From Bradyrhizobium daqingense (GTDB lineage: Bacteria; Pseudomonadota; Alphaproteobacteria; Rhizobiales; Xanthobacteraceae), in the NCBI RefSeq assembly GCF_021044685.1, contig NZ_CP088014.1, positions 1,054,001 through 1,118,000 of the forward strand: a stretch of 64,000 bases of DNA, given 5' to 3'. Below the pieces are notes generated by a model that saw nothing but the letters and a program-made list of their open reading frames with translations, searched no databases and had not been told where the DNA came from. Made by a program: the position numbers and the translations under genes. Shown here one piece after another: positions 7,853-16,828 of the stretch (its first letter is position 1; each line of letters opens with the position of its first letter).

Positions 7853-8692
7853 ATGTTTGAAACAGGCCTGCTCGAGAACAAGCGTATCCTCGTGACCGGC
7901 GGCGGCTCGGGCCTTGGCGCTGCGATGGGACGTCGTTTCCTCGCGCTCGGCGCGGAGCTGGTCATCTGCGGCCGCAAGCGCGACCGGCTCGAGACGGCGG
8001 CCGCGCAGATGCGCGAAGAGACCGGCGGCAAGGTCACGACCATCGCCTGCGACATTCGCGACGGCGCCGCCGTCGATAGCATGATGGACGCGATCTGGCG
8101 CGAAGCGCCGCTCGATATTCTCGTCAACAATGCCGCCGCGACCTTCATCGCGCAGAGCGAGCACCTGTCGTTCCGCGCCGCGGACGCGATCCTCGCGCCG
8201 ACGCTGCATGGCGCGATGTATTGCACGCTGGCCGCCGGCAAGCGCTGGATCGAGGGCAAGCATGGCGGCGTCGTGCTCTCGATCCTCTCGACCTCGACCA
8301 TCACCGGCCGCGCCTTCACCGTGCCGTCGGCGATGGCGAAGTCGGCGGTGCTGGCGATGACCAAGAGCCTGGCGGTGGAATGGGGGCCGAAAGGCATCCG
8401 CACCGTCGCGATCGCGCCGGGCCCGTTCCCGACCGCCGGGGCGTCGGGCCAGCTCCGTCCCGAGGGCCGTGACGACAGCTGGGCCGCGCGCAATCCGCTG
8501 GGCCGCGTCGGCGAACACGGCGAGCTTGCCGACCTCGCCAGCTTCCTGGTCTCGGACCGCGCCGGCTACATCAATGGCGAGATGGTGGTGATCGACGGTG
8601 GCGCACATTTGCGCAGTTCCGGCGCCGAGGACCTACTCGGCTGGAGCGAGGCGCAATGGGCCGAGCAGCGCGCCGCGCGGGGCAAAAGCTAG
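7853..8692 (+). CDS. SDR family oxidoreductase, 2,4-dienoyl-CoA reductase-like
   Basis: The 279-residue short-chain dehydrogenase has the cofactor motif TGGGSGLG at 15-22 and NNA at 92-94. The usual catalytic YxxxK is absent: the aligned positions read Ser159-Ala-Met-Ala-Lys163. The same Tyr-to-Ser change is known in 2,4-dienoyl-CoA reductases (mammalian DECR1), which use a different Tyr. The segment VEWGPKGIRTVAIAPGP also looks like DECR. The likely job is NADPH-dependent reduction of dienoyl-CoA during oxidation of unsaturated fatty acids. Trans-2-enoyl-CoA reductase activity is an alternative. The last residues (SEAQWAEQRAARGKS) fit the family. Confidence 0.88.
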   Translation: MFETGLLENKRILVTGGGSGLGAAMGRRFLALGAELVICGRKRDRLETAAAQMREETGGKVTTIACDIRDGAAVDSMMDAIWREAPLDILVNNAAATFIAQSEHLSFRAADAILAPTLHGAMYCTLAAGKRWIEGKHGGVVLSILSTSTITGRAFTVPSAMAKSAVLAMTKSLAVEWGPKGIRTVAIAPGPFPTAGASGQLRPEGRDDSWAARNPLGRVGEHGELADLASFLVSDRAGYINGEMVVIDGGAHLRSSGAEDLLGWSEAQWAEQRAARGKS

Positions 8693-8808
8693 CTGTTGTC
8701 ATCCTGCTAACTGCCTTCCCAAATTGGACTTTCCCGGCTATCCCTGCCGGGGGACAAAGCACGGCCGGGCCATCTTCCAGTCACAATATTGAGGGAACCA
8801 CTCCAGCC

Positions 8809-9474
8809 ATGTGGCGGGTGCTGATTTTAGCTTTGATGACTGGCGTGATGGCCGGTGGGGTCACCGACTCCGCGCGGGCGCAGACGGCGCAACCGGCGCC
8901 GAAAGCTGCACCTAAAGAGGCTGCGCCGAAATCGGCTGCCCCGGCGGCGGCCCCCACGACGGCGAAGACGACTGCAAAGCCCGAGAGCAAACCAGCGACC
9001 CCGCCTCCTGCGGTTGCGGGTGGCGCGGAGCCGACTTTGATCGGCCAATTCGGCACCTGGGGCGCCTATTCGGCGACGCCCAACGGCAAGAAGGTCTGCT
9101 TCGCCCTGGCCAAGCCCTCGTCCTCCAAGACAAACCCGCCGAACCGGCCGCGTGACCCCGCCTATGCCTTCGTGTCGACCCGGCCGGCGGAGAAGGTCAA
9201 CAACGAAGTCTCGGTCATGATCGGCTACGCGCTGAAACCGGGCTCGGAATCCACGGCCGAGGTCGGCGGCGCTGCTTTCGCAATGTATACGCAGGGCGAC
9301 GGCCTGTGGATCAAGAACGCGGCCGAGGAGGAGCGGATGGTCGAGGCCATGCGCAAGTCCGCCGATCTCGTGGTCAAGGGCGTCTCGGCCAAGGGCACCG
9401 AGACGACCGACACCTTCTCGCTGAAGGGCCTAGCCCAGGCGCTCGACCGGATCGCGCAGGACTGCAGGCGGTAA
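8809..9474 (+). CDS. Invasion-associated locus B (IalB) family exported protein
   Basis: The 221-residue protein has a signal peptide (cleavage likely after ARA at 22-24), an Ala/Pro/Lys-rich linker to about residue 72, and an IalB-like domain beginning IGQFGTWGAY and containing KKVCFALAKP with a C-terminal Cys that could pair with it. The family is periplasmic; IalB of Bartonella is tied to erythrocyte invasion, but in soil bacteria the role is unknown. The start at 8809 gives the signal peptide; GAGGG lies 13 bases upstream, a long spacing. The gene precedes rlmN in the same direction. Confidence 0.85.
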   Translation: MWRVLILALMTGVMAGGVTDSARAQTAQPAPKAAPKEAAPKSAAPAAAPTTAKTTAKPESKPATPPPAVAGGAEPTLIGQFGTWGAYSATPNGKKVCFALAKPSSSKTNPPNRPRDPAYAFVSTRPAEKVNNEVSVMIGYALKPGSESTAEVGGAAFAMYTQGDGLWIKNAAEEERMVEAMRKSADLVVKGVSAKGTETTDTFSLKGLAQALDRIAQDCRR

Positions 9475-9559
9475 GGCTGCCGGCGGTAAGACTAAGCCAC
9501 GGCTACGGTCGCAATCGGCGGTCCCGATTGCTATATAGGGCCGGTTCCACAATTTCGGC

Positions 9560-9645
9560 CGTCATGGCCGGGCTTGACCTGGCCATCCACGCGCAACCAC
9601 GATTGACGAAAGACGTGGATGCCCGGGTCAAGCCCGGGCATGACG
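9560..9645. repeat. Intergenic palindromic repeat, gtcaagcccgg family, copy 1
   Basis: The left arm cgtcatggccgggcttgacc and right arm gggtcaagcccgggcatgac are inverted copies, and inner arms catccacg and cgtggatg extend the hairpin. Related elements are at 26057 and 36621. It sits between the IalB-like gene and rlmN, 32 bases before the rlmN start. Confidence 0.85.
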
Positions 9646-9677
9646 AATTCAAACAGCAGTAATCCCAGGTCCATTCA

Positions 9678-10880
9678 ATGCAACCGACTGCCGAGCCGCA
9701 CAACGCAACATTGGTGGAGAAGACTCCACTCGAAACCTATGTGCCGCCGGCCAGGCCGTCGTTGATCGGCCTGTCGCGCACCGAGCTTGCCGACCGTCTC
9801 GGCGAGATCGGGGTGGCGCCGGCGCAGCGCAAGATGCGCGTGCAGCAGCTGTGGCACTGGCTCTATTTCCGCGGCGTCCAGAGTTTCGACGACATGACCT
9901 CGATCTCGAAGGGCATTCGGGCCGAGCTCGCGCAGTACTTCACCGTCGACCGTCCCGAGGTCGTGGCCGAGCAGATTTCCAACGACGGCACCCGCAAATG
10001 GCTGCTGCGTCTGCCGAGCGGCGACAATGTCGAGCGCGCCCATGAAGTCGAGTGCGTCTACATCCCCGAGACCGATCGCGGCACGCTCTGCGTCTCCTCG
10101 CAAGTCGGCTGCACGCTGAACTGTTCGTTCTGCCACACCGGCACGCAGCGCCTGGTGCGCAATCTCACCGCCGGCGAGATCGTGGGACAGGTGATGGTCG
10201 CGCGGGATCGCCTCAATGATTGGGCCGATCGCGAGGATGGCACGCGCCGCGTCACCAACATCGTGATGATGGGCATGGGCGAGCCGCTCTACAATTTCGA
10301 CGCGGTGCGCGATGCGCTGCTGATCGTCGGCGACAACGAGGGCATCGGCATCTCCCGCCGCCGCATCACGCTCTCGACCTCGGGCGTGGTGCCCAACATC
10401 GTGCGTGCGGGCGAGGAGATCGGCGTCATGCTCGCGATCTCGCTGCATGCGGTGCGCGACGAGCTGCGCAACGAGCTGGTGCCGCTCAACCGCAAATATC
10501 CGATCAAGGAGCTGCTGCAGGCCTGCCGCGACTATCCCGGCGCCTCGAATGCGCGCCGCATCACCTTCGAATATGTGATGCTCAAGGGCGTCAACGATTC
10601 GCTCGATGACGCGAAGCTGCTGGTGAAGATGCTCAAGGGCATTCCGGCCAAGATCAATCTGATCCCGTTCAATCCCTGGCCCGGCACCGCCTATGAATGC
10701 TCGGACTGGGACCAGATCGAGAAATTCTCCGAATACATCTTCAATGCCGGCTATTCCTCGCCGGTGCGCACCCCGCGCGGCCGCGACATCCTCGCCGCCT
10801 GCGGCCAGCTCAAGTCGGAGACCGAGAAGCTCTCCGCCCGCGAGCGCCAGGCGCTGCGCGCCATGGCGATGACGGATTAG
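9678..10880 (+). CDS. rlmN: 23S rRNA (adenine2503-C2)/tRNA (adenine37-C2)-methyltransferase RlmN
   Basis: The 400-residue radical SAM methyltransferase has the cluster motif CTLNCSFC at 145-152. The two catalytic cysteines that match Cys118 and Cys355 of E. coli RlmN are visible at 138 (TLCVSS) and 375 (ILAACGQ). MMGMGEP and the C-terminal RTPRGRDI are family hallmarks. It methylates C2 of A2503 in 23S rRNA and A37 in some tRNAs, using one methylated Cys and two SAM molecules. The N-terminus is slightly longer than in E. coli, as is usual in rhizobia. Confidence 0.97.
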   Translation: MQPTAEPHNATLVEKTPLETYVPPARPSLIGLSRTELADRLGEIGVAPAQRKMRVQQLWHWLYFRGVQSFDDMTSISKGIRAELAQYFTVDRPEVVAEQISNDGTRKWLLRLPSGDNVERAHEVECVYIPETDRGTLCVSSQVGCTLNCSFCHTGTQRLVRNLTAGEIVGQVMVARDRLNDWADREDGTRRVTNIVMMGMGEPLYNFDAVRDALLIVGDNEGIGISRRRITLSTSGVVPNIVRAGEEIGVMLAISLHAVRDELRNELVPLNRKYPIKELLQACRDYPGASNARRITFEYVMLKGVNDSLDDAKLLVKMLKGIPAKINLIPFNPWPGTAYECSDWDQIEKFSEYIFNAGYSSPVRTPRGRDILAACGQLKSETEKLSARERQALRAMAMTD

Positions 10881-10907
10881 TCTGTTATGCCCACGCTCTC
10901 GCATCCT

Positions 10908-10994
10908 CGTCATTGCGAGGAGCGTAGCGACGAAGCAATCCAGACTGCCTCCGCTGACGCATCTCTGGATTGCTTCGCTGCGCTCGCAATGACG
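10908..10994. repeat. Intergenic palindromic repeat, gtcattgcgag family, copy 2
   Basis: The left arm is cgtcattgcgaggagcgtag and the right arm tgcttcgctgcgctcgcaat plus gacg, with ccagactg and ctctggat around the centre. It fills the space between rlmN and the next gene, and its end lies next to the ribosome-binding site of that gene. Confidence 0.9.
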
Positions 10995-11008
10995 ATGAGG
11001 ATGGCGTG

Positions 11009-11503
11009 ATGTTCCTGATCGGCCGCCTCGTCGTCATCTTCATCGGCTTCCTCGCCGCCTGCTTCGTCGGCGGCATGATCGTCGTGGTCGCGCTACTGTT
11101 TCCGGAGTTCGCCGATCTCGGTGCGGGGCCCGTCGATCAGGGCACGATCGAGATCCTGCTCGGCTTCGGTTTCATCTTCGTCTCGGGCTTTGCCTTGGTG
11201 CCGGCGGCGGTGATCGTCGCGATCACCGAGGCGCTCTACATCCGCAGCGTGCTCGCTTATGCCGTCGGCGGCGGCCTCGTCGGGCTCGCCTGCTATCTCG
11301 GTCTCGTGCCCTTCCACCCCGACACGTTCCAGTTCGAGGGCATCGTGCGGCGGCATCTGGAGATCATGACGGGCGCGGGCATCGCCGCCGGCGTGGTCTA
11401 CTGGCTGATCGCCGGCCGCAACGCCGGTGCCTGGCGCGAGCCGCCACCCGCGCGGAGACCGCCGCCGCCATTGCCGTCGCAGTCCCGGCCGGATGCGCGG
11501 TGA
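11009..11503 (+). CDS. Conserved membrane protein, four predicted TM segments
   Basis: The 164-residue protein has four hydrophobic segments (about residues 4-28, 47-71, 81-101 and 114-132), followed by a Pro/Arg-rich cytoplasmic tail (PPPARRPPPPLP). I do not recognise a functional family. It starts at 11009, where GAGG is 9 bases upstream; the extended open frame before it comes from the repeat. It is followed by the PAP2 gene 39 bases downstream, so the two may share a transcript. Confidence 0.75.
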   Translation: MFLIGRLVVIFIGFLAACFVGGMIVVVALLFPEFADLGAGPVDQGTIEILLGFGFIFVSGFALVPAAVIVAITEALYIRSVLAYAVGGGLVGLACYLGLVPFHPDTFQFEGIVRRHLEIMTGAGIAAGVVYWLIAGRNAGAWREPPPARRPPPPLPSQSRPDAR

Positions 11504-11542
11504 GGGTTTTCATCTGCGCTCCGCTCCGCTAAACCGCGCGCC

Positions 11543-12319
11543 ATGAACCGCACTGGACTCTTCATCGCCCTGACGCTGTGGCTTTTGATCGGCGTCGTTT
11601 TCGGCCTTTATCCCGAGCTCGATCTCAAGCTCGCCGCGCTGTTCTTCGATCCCGCGACCAACACCTTTCCGCTCAAGCTGAACGGCTGGGCCAGTTTCGC
11701 GCGGGATGCGGCGATGTGGATCGCCTGGGCATTCGTGTTGCCGTCGCTGGTCGCGCTCGTGGTCAAGTTGATCCGCCCGGACCGGCCGCTGCTGGTGTCG
11801 GGTCGTGCCATGGTGTTCCTGCTGGTCACGATCATCATGTCGGCCGGCATCCTCACCAACCTGACCTTCAAGACCTATTGGGGACGTCCGCGTCCGGTGG
11901 TGGTGACGCAGTTTGCCGGCGAGCAGCAGTTCGTGCCCTGGTGGGACCCGCGCGGGGACTGCGCGCGCAACTGCTCGTTCTTCTCGGGCGAGGGCGCGAC
12001 TGCGTTCTGGACGCTGGCGCCGGCCGCGCTGGCTCCGCCGGCATGGCGGCCGCTCGCTTATGCCGGCGCCGTGGTGTTCGGCGCCCTCACCAGCGGCCTG
12101 CGCATGGCCTTCGGCGGACATTTCTTCACTGATGTGGCGATTGCCGGCCTCGTCAGCTTCGTCGTGATCTGGTTCGCCTTTGCCCTGATCTACCGCTGGC
12201 CGCGGACGCGGTTTTCGGACGAGGCGGTCGATGCAGCCCTGACCCGTCTGGCCATGCCCGGCTACCGGCTCCGCCAGCGCCTGTTCGGCCGCAAGCCCGC
12301 CCCCGAGACCTCGGTTTGA
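11543..12319 (+). CDS. PAP2 family phosphatase (lipid phosphatase type)
   Basis: The 258-residue integral membrane protein has about six helices and the three PAP2 motifs in order: KTYWGRPRP from Lys110, SFFSGEGA with Ser148-Gly-Glu150, and GLRMAFGGHFFTD with Arg187, His193 and Asp197. The His of the usual PSGH motif 2 is Glu here. The Arg and His of motif 3 that form the phospho-enzyme are present, so activity is plausible. Likely substrates are lipid A 1- or 4'-phosphate, phosphatidylglycerol phosphate or undecaprenyl pyrophosphate; the sequence does not decide between them. Confidence 0.87.
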   Translation: MNRTGLFIALTLWLLIGVVFGLYPELDLKLAALFFDPATNTFPLKLNGWASFARDAAMWIAWAFVLPSLVALVVKLIRPDRPLLVSGRAMVFLLVTIIMSAGILTNLTFKTYWGRPRPVVVTQFAGEQQFVPWWDPRGDCARNCSFFSGEGATAFWTLAPAALAPPAWRPLAYAGAVVFGALTSGLRMAFGGHFFTDVAIAGLVSFVVIWFAFALIYRWPRTRFSDEAVDAALTRLAMPGYRLRQRLFGRKPAPETSV

Positions 12320-12394
12320 GCCCATTAAATGGGTGCCGAGTCCTGCGAAATTTGATATTCGCGCGGTCAAACCCGCCCCTAGACCAGCCCTTGA

Positions 12395-13750
<1,356 letters not shown>

Positions 13751-13915
13751 TTGCAGCCCGATCGGGCTAGGAACCGAATTGCCGGGATCGATAGTCTCGC
13801 GCGGCGGATAGCCTGCGCGAGCAGCGCGACATTGTGCGCCACCAACGGCCCGAGACCGAGGGCCGGCATGACGCGACTCACGATGAGAGCGGCCGTGCAA
13901 ATGATGGAGCGATCA

Positions 13916-14872
13916 ATGGCAAGATACAGATGCGACCTGCCGCAGCACCGCGGTGGGATCTTTCTGACCGATGGCGGCATGGAAACCACCCTGATCTTTC
14001 ACGAAGGGCTGGAGCTGCCTCATTTCGCGGCTTTCGTGCTGCTCGACAGCGCGGATGGTCGCGCGCATCTGAAACGTTACTACGAAGCCTATCTCCACAT
14101 CGCGCGGCAGCATGGACTCGGCTTCGTGCTCGACAGCCCGACCTGGCGCGCCAACCCTGATTGGGCTGCCAAGCTCGGCTACGATGCGGCCGGGCTCAAG
14201 GCCGTCAACATGCGCTCCATCCGATTTCTGGAGGAATTGCGCGGCGAATGGGAGGCACCCGGCTCACCTTGCGTGATCAACGGCGCGATCGGCCCGCGCG
14301 GCGACGGCTACAAGGCCGGCAACATGGACGCGGCGGAGGCGGAAGCCTACCACTCGGCCCAGATCGCGGCCTTCGCCGAGGCAGGCGCCGACATGGTGAC
14401 CGCGTTCACGCTGAACAGCATCAACGAAGCCGTCGGCGTCGTGCGCGCGGCCAGGCGGCAGGACATTCCCGTTGCTATCTCCTTCACCGTCGAGACGGAT
14501 GGTCGCCTGGTCAGGGGGGAGTCCCTGCGCGAAGCGATTGAAACTGTCGACAAAGTGACGGAGCGGGCTTGCGAATATTTCCTGATCAACTGCGCGCACC
14601 CGACCCATTTCGAGAGCGCGCTCGCGGGGGGCGAGGCGTGGGTCCAGCGCATTCATGGCGTCAGAGCCAATGCGTCGACCAAAAGCCATGCCGAGCTGGA
14701 TGAGTCGGAGACGCTCGACAGTGGTGATCCCGTCGATCTCGGCCGCCGATACCTTTCGCTCAGGCGCGCCTTCCCCGGCATGCGGATTCTCGGCGGCTGT
14801 TGCGGCACCGATCACCGGCATGTTGCCGCCGTTTGCGAGGCCTGCCTGTCGCCAGAGGCGCTGACCACGTGA
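13916..14872 (+). CDS. Homocysteine S-methyltransferase family protein
   Basis: The 318-residue single-domain protein has the TIM-barrel start FLTDGGMETTLIF and the three Zn-binding cysteines of the family: Cys226 (INCAHP) and Cys295-Cys296 (GGCCGTD). Members move a methyl group from S-methylmethionine or a betaine to homocysteine or a related thiol. The partner domains of MetH are absent, so this is a stand-alone, cobalamin-independent enzyme. The start at 13916 has GGAG 7 bases upstream; an open frame extends back to the argG stop with no sign of being coding. Confidence 0.87.
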   Translation: MARYRCDLPQHRGGIFLTDGGMETTLIFHEGLELPHFAAFVLLDSADGRAHLKRYYEAYLHIARQHGLGFVLDSPTWRANPDWAAKLGYDAAGLKAVNMRSIRFLEELRGEWEAPGSPCVINGAIGPRGDGYKAGNMDAAEAEAYHSAQIAAFAEAGADMVTAFTLNSINEAVGVVRAARRQDIPVAISFTVETDGRLVRGESLREAIETVDKVTERACEYFLINCAHPTHFESALAGGEAWVQRIHGVRANASTKSHAELDESETLDSGDPVDLGRRYLSLRRAFPGMRILGGCCGTDHRHVAAVCEACLSPEALTT

Positions 14873-15007
14873 TGCAGTTGAGAGGGCCGGTATCGCCCCC
14901 GGCCTTCGACCCGTTGCCCATTTGTCTCGCGCCATATGTGATGACGGTGTCATTCTCGATCGCTACGCTTTCTGTTCCTATCGGAACTGGATTGCGGAGC
15001 ACCGCCC

Positions 15008-16765
15008 ATGATCAAGAATTCGGCCCTCGCCTCTCTCGTCGTCCTCTGTTGGACATCGTCTCTGTCGGCACAGACGATCTATCCGATTGATCGCGCCGAG
15101 ATCCTGGCCGGCGCCCAATTCGACTTCAAGGTCGAGCTCCCCGGGCTGGTCGATCCCGCCAAGCTGAAGGTGACGGTCAACGGCGCGGATTATGCCGGCG
15201 CGTTCGGCCGTTCCGGGACCTTCATCGAGCGCGAGGACGGCAAGGATCAGTCGGCCCTGATCCTGCGCGATGTCACGCTGACCAAGCCCGGCAGCGTCGC
15301 CGTGGAGGTGAGCGACGGCACGCGCCAGCGCAGTGTCACATGGACCGTCTACGACACCGGCCCGCGCAAGGCGAAGAACGTCATTCTGTTCATCGGCGAC
15401 GGCATGTCGCCGGCGCATCGGATCGCCGCGCGAATCCTGTCCAAGGGCATCGCGGAGGGCAAGAGCCGCGGCAAGCTCGCGATCGACGACATGCCTCATA
15501 TGGCGCTGGTGGCAACCGCCGGCTCGGACTCGATCATCACGGATTCCGCGAACTCCGCGAGCGCCTATGCGACCGGGCACAAGAGCGCCGTCAACGCCCT
15601 CGGCGTCTACGCGGATCGCTCTTTGAGCGCGTTCGACGATCCCAAGGTCGAAACCATCACGAGCCTTGCCAAGCGCCGGCTCGGCATGGCGATCGGCATC
15701 GTCACCAATACCGAGGTCGAAGACGCGACGCCCGCCGCGATGGTCGCGCACACCCGCCGGCGCGCCGCCTATGACGAGATCGTCGAGCAGTTGTTCGCGG
15801 CGAAGCCGGATGTGCTGATGGGCGGAGGCAGCGCGAACTTTCTGCCGAAGTCGGCCGCCGGCTCGAAGCGCAAGGACGAGACCGACTACGTCGCGAAGTT
15901 TCGTGACGCCGGCTATCAGGTGGCGACCACTGCGGGTGAGCTCAGCGTGTCTGCCGCAAAGCCGGAGACCAGCAAGCTGCTCGGCCTGTTCGCCACCGGC
16001 AACATGGACGGCGTGCTGGATCGCAAATTCCTCAAGGGCGGCGGCGTCAAGAAATTCCCCGAGCAGCCCGATTTGACCGAGCAGGTGCAGGCCGCGCTGA
16101 GCATTCTCGCGAAGAACGAGAACGGCTTCTTCCTGATGGTCGAGTCCGGCATGATCGACAAATATGCGCATTTGCTCGACATGGAGCGCGCCGTCTACGA
16201 CACGATCATGCTCGACAACGCGGTGCGCCAGACGCGTGAATGGGCGCGGGCGCGTGGTGAAGATACCCTCATCCTCGTGGCGGCGGACCACAATCATCCC
16301 AACAGTCTCGTCGGCACGGTGAATGATGACATGGGCACGGCGCCCAACGTTCCCTTGCGCGAGCGCGTCGGCGTGTACGACAAGGCCGGATTTCCCAACT
16401 ACCCGGCGGCGGATGCGGAAGGCTATCCGTCACGGGTCGATGTCAGCCGGCGGCTCGCCATCTTCTCGGCCAGCCTGCCGGATCACTACGAGACGTTTCG
16501 TCCGAAGCTCGACAATCCCAATGAGCCGACCGTCAAGGCCGGCGACGACGGAACCTTCAAGGCCAACGACAAGTACAAGGATGTGCCGGGCGCGGTGCTG
16601 CGGCCGGGCAATCTGTCGGCGATGATTGGCGCCAGCGTGCATTCCGGCGAGGACGTCATCCTGACCGCGACCGGACCGGGCAGCGAGCGCGTGCAGGGGT
16701 CGATGGACAATACCGAAGTGTTTCGCGTCATCGCCGATGCGCTCGGACTTGCCGCCGCGCAGTAA
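15008..16765 (+). CDS. Alkaline phosphatase (PhoA superfamily), secreted
   Basis: The 585-residue protein has a signal peptide (likely cleaved after LSA at 19-21), an N-terminal beta domain (about 25-115), then the alkaline phosphatase fold. FIGDGMS at 128-134 supplies a metal ligand, and the nucleophile is Ser180 in ITDSANSA. Later metal ligands are in VESGMIDKYAH, VAADHNH and GASVHSGED. It hydrolyses phosphomonoesters in the periplasm or outside the cell. The N-terminal extra domain makes it longer than E. coli PhoA. It ends just before a bidirectional terminator shared with the OmpA gene. Confidence 0.93.
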   Translation: MIKNSALASLVVLCWTSSLSAQTIYPIDRAEILAGAQFDFKVELPGLVDPAKLKVTVNGADYAGAFGRSGTFIEREDGKDQSALILRDVTLTKPGSVAVEVSDGTRQRSVTWTVYDTGPRKAKNVILFIGDGMSPAHRIAARILSKGIAEGKSRGKLAIDDMPHMALVATAGSDSIITDSANSASAYATGHKSAVNALGVYADRSLSAFDDPKVETITSLAKRRLGMAIGIVTNTEVEDATPAAMVAHTRRRAAYDEIVEQLFAAKPDVLMGGGSANFLPKSAAGSKRKDETDYVAKFRDAGYQVATTAGELSVSAAKPETSKLLGLFATGNMDGVLDRKFLKGGGVKKFPEQPDLTEQVQAALSILAKNENGFFLMVESGMIDKYAHLLDMERAVYDTIMLDNAVRQTREWARARGEDTLILVAADHNHPNSLVGTVNDDMGTAPNVPLRERVGVYDKAGFPNYPAADAEGYPSRVDVSRRLAIFSASLPDHYETFRPKLDNPNEPTVKAGDDGTFKANDKYKDVPGAVLRPGNLSAMIGASVHSGEDVILTATGPGSERVQGSMDNTEVFRVIADALGLAAAQ

Positions 16766-16784
16766 TGGCGAGACACCAAACAAA

Positions 16785-16812
16785 AAATGGCCGGGATTGC
16801 TCCCGGCCATTT
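16785..16812. terminator. Bidirectional intrinsic terminator between alkaline phosphatase and OmpA genes
   Basis: A perfect 12-bp stem (aaatggccggga / tcccggccattt) with a 4-base loop ttgc. An A-run precedes it and a T-rich stretch follows, so it can end transcripts from both convergent genes. Confidence 0.9.
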
Positions 16813-16828
16813 CCTTTTGCGAAGGGTT

